Shown here: piece after piece, positions 58,614 to 64,000 of the stretch
How the letters are laid out: each line of letters opens with the position of its first letter
How positions within the stretch are numbered: position 1 is the stretch's first letter
Source of the DNA: Apodospora peruviana
Taxonomy: Eukaryota > Ascomycota > Sordariomycetes > Sordariales > Lasiosphaeriaceae
DNA length: 64,000 bases
Direction: 5' to 3'
NCBI GenBank assembly: GCA_033439685.1
Contig: JAUEDM010000006.1
Location: 558,001 to 622,000 of the forward strand
The notes under the pieces: model-generated
Database searches by the model: none
Told to the model about the DNA's origin: nothing
The model's input: the letters and a program-made list of their open reading frames with translations, nothing else
Translations under genes and position numbers: made by a program

Positions 58614-59777
58614 CTAACCGTCCACCGTCAAAGTCCTGACAATCCCCAGACTCAAACTCAGCAGCGCCCCAAGAGACACAAAGACCTGCATCCTCTTAGA
58701 CCAGATGCCTTCCTCTCTCAGTAGCCAACCGAACGCCGCAAGCGGGAAGAAGAACCCGATCGCCATCCCACATATAAGTACATCGACTTGTCCGGCGAGA
58801 CCGTTAGCTTCCTCTCCTACACCAGCTGTCGTTTCGTCGCCGTCACCACCACCACCACCAGACGTAAGGCCAGGTGCGGTGTTGTTATTATCCATCCAGT
58901 TATCCTCCATCCGTCTCATCGTGTCGGGTGAGGGCATCGTATCTGGTGTGTGGCGCTGCGCTTGGATAGATCGAAATTGGAGCCGTAGGGTGTTGACTTC
59001 TGCCGGGGTGAAACCGGCTTGCAGCAGGCGGTCGAAGCCGCGCGGTCCCTCCGGGGTGTTGGTATTTAGTCGTAGGCCTGGACGTGGAGAGGTTCCGCGA
59101 CTAGCGAGCGCAGGTAACGGTTGAGAAGAGGGAGAGGAGGGCAACTCGATTGCTGCTGCGGCTGCCTCTTCTGCTAACTCTTTATCGCTAAGCTCGTCGC
59201 CTATGCTGCAATTCACGTAGACGCGTAGGGCAGACGCAGAACCCCGGCCTTCGACGCTTTTGCCCTTTCCCTTTGGATCTTGCCCCCCATTGTTGTGAGA
59301 TGAATGTGAGGACTGTGAGGTAGGTGGTGGAGGTGGTAGTGCGCGGAGGACGGTGCTCAGAGCCGCGGCGTCGGGGAGGATTCTGCCGGCGTGGATGAAG
59401 CGTAGTCTGCCGCGGGCTGCGGTTGAAGAAGAGGAGGAGGAAGCATCGGCTGCGAGCCGGCCGCGGATCAGGTGCTTGAGCGCGACGACTGTTGTTCTGT
59501 GCGGGTTGAGGATGTCGAGTTCGAGATCTGGGAGGGAGGCGCTGAATCGTACGGTGAGATGGAGCGGTGGTATTGTATTGAAGAGGGAGGAGGAGGATGG
59601 ATTGCGCGATAACGGGGGTCTTAATGGTGAGGGCGGAGCGAGACCTGTTGCCGTGGGTTGTGGTTGTGGTACTGAAGGGGAGAGGAGTGGTCGTGTTGAG
59701 CCTGTGGGCGATGAGGAAGAGGACGAGCCCGAGCGATTGCTCCCGTCGCCGCCGCGGTTGTTGCCATTGCTGCTCAT
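58614..59777 (-). CDS. dsc3: DSC E3 ubiquitin ligase complex subunit 3
   Basis: Dsc3 is a ubiquitin-like-domain membrane subunit of the Golgi/ER Dsc E3 ligase, which activates the sterol regulator SREBP in fungi and degrades orphan membrane proteins. The frame is intronless, 387 residues. A low-complexity Ser/Pro/Gly N-terminus precedes a ubiquitin-like domain (about 70-190: LHLTVRFSASLPDLELDI, VVALKHLIRGRL, GRLRFIHAGRIL) that is interrupted by a Ser/Pro-rich loop. The family block GPRGFDRLLQAGFTPAEVNT follows. Two C-terminal hydrophobic helices (DVLICGMAIGFFFPLAAFGW and VFVSLGALLSLSLGIVR) anchor it. Runs of Ser and Gly reflect AGC and GGT repeats in the DNA. Confidence 0.92.
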   Translation of the reverse strand: MSSNGNNRGGDGSNRSGSSSSSSPTGSTRPLLSPSVPQPQPTATGLAPPSPLRPPLSRNPSSSSLFNTIPPLHLTVRFSASLPDLELDILNPHRTTVVALKHLIRGRLAADASSSSSSTAARGRLRFIHAGRILPDAAALSTVLRALPPPPPTSQSSHSSHNNGGQDPKGKGKSVEGRGSASALRVYVNCSIGDELSDKELAEEAAAAAIELPSSPSSQPLPALASRGTSPRPGLRLNTNTPEGPRGFDRLLQAGFTPAEVNTLRLQFRSIQAQRHTPDTMPSPDTMRRMEDNWMDNNNTAPGLTSGGGGGDGDETTAGVGEEANGLAGQVDVLICGMAIGFFFPLAAFGWLLREEGIWSKRMQVFVSLGALLSLSLGIVRTLTVDG

Positions 59778-60474
59778 GGTTGCGATGTGAGTATGACCGC
59801 TGTGGTCAGGTTTCGATAAGAAAGTTATTCATCTGTTGTCGAGTCCGGAAGTGGTGCTGTTATGTAGGTACACCTCGATTCTGTGGATGTAAGGATGATG
59901 GCCGGGAGAACCAGATTGCCCCACCAGAATCCCTTGTATTTAGCGTGCCATAGTGGTGACGACAACAGAAATTTAAGTCGACGTAAAGATCGAGACTGCC
60001 ATGGGAGATTTGCTCTTTCCTGCGGTTTTGGTTTGTCTCTGATGGCTTCCGTACAGGTGTTGGAGCTATCGAGCTAGCGATGATGCGGACCCTGGAGCTA
60101 CCGGGGTTCTCCAACTTTCCCCGCATTTTCAGTTTGATGAATACCAATATGCAGTTATCAAATTATAAAACCGCTTTGCGACAATCCGAACCACATCATG
60201 TTTTACACCAACACCATCAGCTTGTTAAAATCTGGTGCTCGTGATCGGGCGTCACCACCCATTCTCTCAACACCATTCACATACTCACAAAATCCGAATA
60301 TCGCACATATTCACACTCACATATCTGTCTTATAACCAGAGCAAGACCGCATCAATCCGAAAACAAAACAGCCCTCTCATTTTTATATATGCCCTTAAAG
60401 TGAGCATAACATGCATATCTGCATAAATCCACCAGCGGTATAACGAACTCCATAAACGCCCCTTGTTTACCACT
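59778..60474. other. Intergenic, dsc3 promoter side
   Basis: A+T-rich, with many CACA and ACAT stretches at about 60250-60340. No gene seen. Confidence 0.5.
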
Positions 60475-62420
60475 TTACACCCCAAGCTCCTTGCCATACT
60501 GTCCATACACGCAAAACAACTTGGCTACGGCTCTACCGGTATCCTTGACAGCCTCCTTGGCCTTGTCGCGACGCCTGAATTGCTGGATCCTGTGCTCGCC
60601 CTCCTTGATGTGGTTAACAACAAAATGCACAATAGCACGAAAGACAGGCTGGACGTTTTCCCCCGTCTTGGCCGAGCACTCGCCATGTCCAGCTGCGTGG
60701 ACCTCTTTGGCTGCTTTACGTCCCTTTTTGTCTCTGTTAACTTTTGCGAAATACGTGTTGATGGAAAGAGGGAAGAAAAAAACGTACAGCAGCAGCAGTG
60801 GCGGCGTCCCTTTCGGACAAGAAGCTAAGACCAAGAGTCGGGAACTCGGCGCGTAGGTCCTTCTTCATACCCAAAACAAAGATTGGGCAGTCGATCAGCG
60901 AGTTTTGCAGCTTGTGCTTCCACTTTTTGAGGGAAACCGGTTAGTTATCAGTTATCTTCCTTCTCAAGTGGGAGGCTTACAAATGCAGTGACATTCTTGA
61001 GGTTCTCCTCATCCTCGATGCTATAACAGATGACGGCGGCGTTGAAAAAGCTCGACAGGAGTTGAGAGCCGTGTTTTTGGCTTGCGATACTACCGGGAAA
61101 ATCCCACAGCTCGACAATGACGGGCTCTCCTGTGTCCATGACATGGGGAAAAGTGTAGTAGTCCGTTGAGATGGACGGCACGGTCTGTGTCGGGTCAGTT
61201 TGAGATTCTATGGTAGTGTAGTACCATCTGTCCGTGAGGTCATGGATATAGGCCGTAGATTGATATACCTCGTCAAAGCTTCCCTTGATCAGGCAGCTGT
61301 TTGGGTTGTCAGCTCTCCACTTGGAGATACCCATCTGGGATTGTTAAGGGAGTGAAGACTTGCTTGGAAAAGGCGGTCTTTCCCGCGTTACAGTCGCCCA
61401 CCAGACAAATCTTGACCTTCCTCGGCACGAATGACGGCTGGTTGCCCGTCACGAGGCCGATGGAGAAGGTGCTCAGACGGCTGAACACATCGCGCGGACC
61501 GGGAGACTGGCGGCCAGTGGCCATACGAGAGGTGCGCCCGCCGCCGCTGTACTCGCTCACTCTCGAGAGTTGACGGGGTCTCATGACCATGGCGGAAAGT
61601 CGACGACGTTTCGGCGGCACGTCCTCTGACAGATCCTATATCGTCGGCATACACGGTTAGTTGTCTACTTGTGACTACATGGACTGGGAGAATAACATAC
61701 CACGCAACGCTTCTTGCCCACCTGGACAGAATCCGAGTTACTGCCAGAGGGACTGACTTTGGCGTTGCCATTATTGGCAACCAGCTCGATTTCATTTCCT
61801 CTAGTAACCTGTGTCTGTGGGGTCATAAGACCATCGGCGAAATGGACAGATGTCGGCGTCTTCTGGTCATCAGTCTCGACAACAGCCTGCTGCTGATTAC
61901 CGTCGACACCTTCATTATTCTCACCAGCACCAGCACCAGCACCAAAAACTGAAGCCTGAACGGCATCCGAGATCTTCAGCCCTTCCAGCCATCCCGCCAT
62001 GCGCTCGGTGGGCTGGTAAACAATTTGGCCGCTCTCGTCGACGACCGTGGCGCCGTACAGGACCTTGCGCAATGCAACTGGGCCCGCGACTTTCTCAACT
62101 CTCTCAGCAGTCTGCTGCTGCTGGACGGGAGTGGTATCGATGGCTGAGGCATCGTTGGCCAAGATTGACGACTGCTGCTGCTGGTACTGCTGGTGCTGCT
62201 GGGCGTAGAACCTGGGCGCCTGGGCCGGTGGCCCAAAGTTGAAGCCATAGCCCTGCAGCGGGCTGGACGGGTGCTGCGGCGACGGCGACGCCAGGCGAGA
62301 GGTGGCAGCGACGCTGGCGGCGGATGACCACGCCGTGCGCTGCTGGCGAGAGCGATGGACGCTACCCGGCTGGGGGCGGCCGCCCGCCATCGGCAGCGGG
62401 AACTTTGGCGCGCGCTGCAT
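60475..62420 (-). CDS. Divergent Ras/Rho-like GTPase with Gln-rich N-terminus
   Basis: The start at 62420 (MQRAPKFPLPMAGG) opens a 240-residue first exon (to 61701) rich in Gln, Ser and Pro with poly-Gln tracts. A 65-nt intron leads to DLSEDVPPKRRRLSAMV and the G domain. P-loop: CLVGDCNAGKTAF. Switch II: VELWDFPGS, lacking the usual catalytic Gln. G4: VLGMKKDLRAEF, with Met in place of Asn/Thr. G5: GECSAKTGENV. The end, FCVYGQYGKELGV, has no CaaX box, so no prenyl anchor is predicted. Later introns fall at about 61335-61370 (exact splice unclear; the simplest choices are unusually short), about 60980-60930 and about 60790-60740. Nucleotide binding seems likely; hydrolysis may be weak. Function unassigned. 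Confidence 0.82.
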
Positions 62421-63788
62421 TTTCGAAATATGTGTCGTTTGAACGCGGCAAAAAGCCAAGGCGACGAGAGAGCGACTGATAACAACGAGATTTGAATGAG
62501 GGTGGGGGGACAACGTGACGCACAAAAGTTGGGAGCTTGTGTGTGGTGGTTGGTGCAAGGAGAAAGAGACGAAGACGGAACAGTTATGACCAAAGTATTT
62601 GAAGGGACGGAGACAACGGGGCGCGGCCGCAGGTTCTGACAGAGGGTTGGGATGAAAATGGGATGGGATACACAGTTGGGGTGGCGAGGTGAGTTTGGAC
62701 TGAGTAAAGCAACATGGGCTAAGAGTAAACTGTCCTGAAGTATCCTCCCAGGTATGGTGTAGAGCTTGTTCTGACTTCAGCCAGGCACTCGTCGGCCGCT
62801 TCGCACAACAGCACCTCTCAATCCGGTGCTTCCCAACCCTCTAAATCAAAGATGGCTTTAACCTCCTCTACAGCTTTCTTGCTGACGTCGAGATATTGTC
62901 TGTGTCGGCGACACCTCGACCCCGATTTTCAAGTTAATGCTGGTCCGGAGAGGGTCAAGCCGGAGCCGACAGAGTTCGAGTATGCGACGGGCCGGCCGCT
63001 TCAGCCTCAGGGCTCTGCTTGGGACTACAAGGATATATTCCTCTTCTGGAAGCAGACAAGGATGAAGCCAACATAGAAGTCAAGAGAGACCTAGGACAAC
63101 TTTTGAAAGGTTCCGCACATCGGTGATATATCGACACCTTGGACGAGAATGCCCGAACAGCTTTGTTGAGCGATCTCAGTAACTGGTATATAGCATTGGA
63201 AAAGCAATTCGCCATGCCGAAGACAGAGGCAGCCAAACAGAATACTGTTCACTACAAGGATGTCTTCCTCTCCTGGCTGCCAATTCAGGGGTAAAGTTGA
63301 AAAATCGGCAAGAGATCCCGAGAAACCTACCAACTACGTAATCCTGATCGGAGGGAAAGAAGAAAGACAGAGATTATAAGATAATTACAAGTAGACATCA
63401 CTGTCATCTGAAATATAACTGCCTAATAGAACCTGGTTTGCCATGACCAAAAGACTCAGGGGGAGTTGATGTCACGACATGCAATTACCGGGGTCCTGCA
63501 GTCAAGCTGGCTGTACCCACAAATCGGCTGCGGCATCGATTCCGGATCGCGCAATATGACGGGATTCTACCGCGCGGAATGCATCGGTAACCCAAGCCAA
63601 CCCGCATGCCGATTACGGACGTCCACTGGATGTAATTGCCCCGAAGACTCTCCAATATCAGAGGGTTGAAGTTGTACCGGTGTGGTGGTATACTAAGATC
63701 CTTCATTACTCATACAGCATTCATTTATAAGTGTTGGTGTTTTGTGTGTGGGGTCACATCACATATATCGAGCTCAGTCTCCATCCCC
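62421..63788. other. Divergent intergenic region
   Basis: Lies between the GTPase gene (-) and the aminotransferase-like gene (+). A possible gene remnant at 63040-63294 is annotated separately; otherwise nothing is recognised. Confidence 0.5.
63040..63294 (+). pseudogene. Possible remnant of an unknown gene
   Basis: One frame reads protein-like sequence on both sides of a single TGA (63124-63126): IEVKRDLGQLLKGSAHR before it and LDENARTALLSDLSNWYIAL and HYKDVFLSWLPIQG after it, then TAA at 63292-63294. The amphipathic helical look and the single in-frame stop suggest a recently broken gene, but I do not recognise a family. The upstream limits are unclear. Confidence 0.3.
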
Positions 63789-63958
63789 ATGACATTCCCA
63801 ACCTTGTCGTCCCTCTTGTTCCGGAGGCCTCTGGTAGCACCAGCAGCAGCATCAACAGCAACATCCCTTACAAGAAGGGCATTTCACAACACCCCTCTAA
63901 AAATGAGCGCAAAACTCAAGCCTGCCGCCCGCGTCAGCGGCAGGAGACAAGATGTCTG
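63789..63958 (+). CDS. Kynurenine aminotransferase-like (BNA3 type), first exon
   Basis: Partial gene cut by the window edge. The first exon encodes a likely mitochondrial presequence (MTFPTLSSLLFRRPLVAP, Ala/Ser/Arg-rich) followed by MSAKLKPAARVSGRRQDVW. That segment matches the conserved start of fungal class I aminotransferases of the kynurenine-oxoglutarate/BNA3 type, where DVW is followed by the N-terminal helix. A donor GTAAAT splits the next codon (TG|). The second Met would give a shorter cytosolic form, so dual targeting is possible. The PLP-lysine region lies beyond the window. Confidence 0.6.
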
Positions 63959-63976
63959 GTAAATTACAATTCATTG

Positions 63977-64000
63977 ACTCACTCACTCACTCACTCACTT
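63977..64000 (+). repeat. (ACTC)n tetranucleotide microsatellite
   Basis: Five ACTC units and a terminal ACTT in the first intron of the aminotransferase-like gene, running to the window edge. Confidence 0.85.

Overview
This window reads as nuclear DNA of a filamentous ascomycete (Pezizomycotina, most likely a Sordariomycete). The coding genes are split by short GT-AG introns, mostly about 55-95 nt, and tRNA genes are dispersed. The gene set is typical of such fungi: an ERT1/AcuK zinc-cluster regulator, SPO22/ZIP4, xanthine dehydrogenase, Dsc3, a GH30 glycanase and a kynurenine-aminotransferase-like gene. Gene boundaries were worked out by hand. For most multi-exon genes I give exon joins whose summed length is a multiple of three with matching phases.

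Layout. 0.4-2.3 kb: amino-acid permease (-). 2.3-11.2 kb: gene-poor stretch with tRNA-Val, a broken F-box gene and a kinase-like fragment. 11.2-12.5 kb: Cys-rich single-pass membrane protein (+). 13.6-21.8 kb: a divergent pair, a DUF7580-type pseudokinase-like gene (-) and a 1,764-residue multidomain gene (+) carrying C2H2 fingers, a GYF-like domain, ubiquitin-like domains, RING-H2 and SH3. 22.7-39.4 kb: a run of six minus-strand genes: UFD2 (E4 ligase), RING/TRAF-finger protein, calpain, GH30 glycanase, caspase-like protein, DUF1772 protein. 40.7-47.1 kb: ERT1/AcuK-type regulator and SPO22/ZIP4, both (+). 47.1-49.7 kb: tRNA-Ser, tRNA-Arg, a tRNA-Ser fragment and a degenerate tandem repeat. 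49.7-57.4 kb: xanthine dehydrogenase (-) and aldehyde dehydrogenase (+), divergent. 57.9-62.4 kb: tRNA-Gly, Dsc3 (-) and a divergent Ras/Rho-like GTPase with a long Gln-rich N-terminus (-). The right edge cuts a kynurenine aminotransferase-like gene after its first exon.

How the genes fit together. Most are unrelated housekeeping or metabolic genes. Ubiquitin-linked functions are notably frequent: the composite RING protein, UFD2, the RING/TRAF-finger protein, Dsc3 and the F-box relic. The best candidate for an undescribed system is the divergent pair at 13.6-21.8 kb. A pseudokinase-like protein of a family common in fungal self/non-self repertoires shares a 426-bp intergenic region with a scaffold-like putative E3 ligase that stacks nucleic-acid-type, ubiquitin-like and proline-peptide-binding modules. 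That functional reading is inference; the domain order and the open reading frame are read from the sequence.
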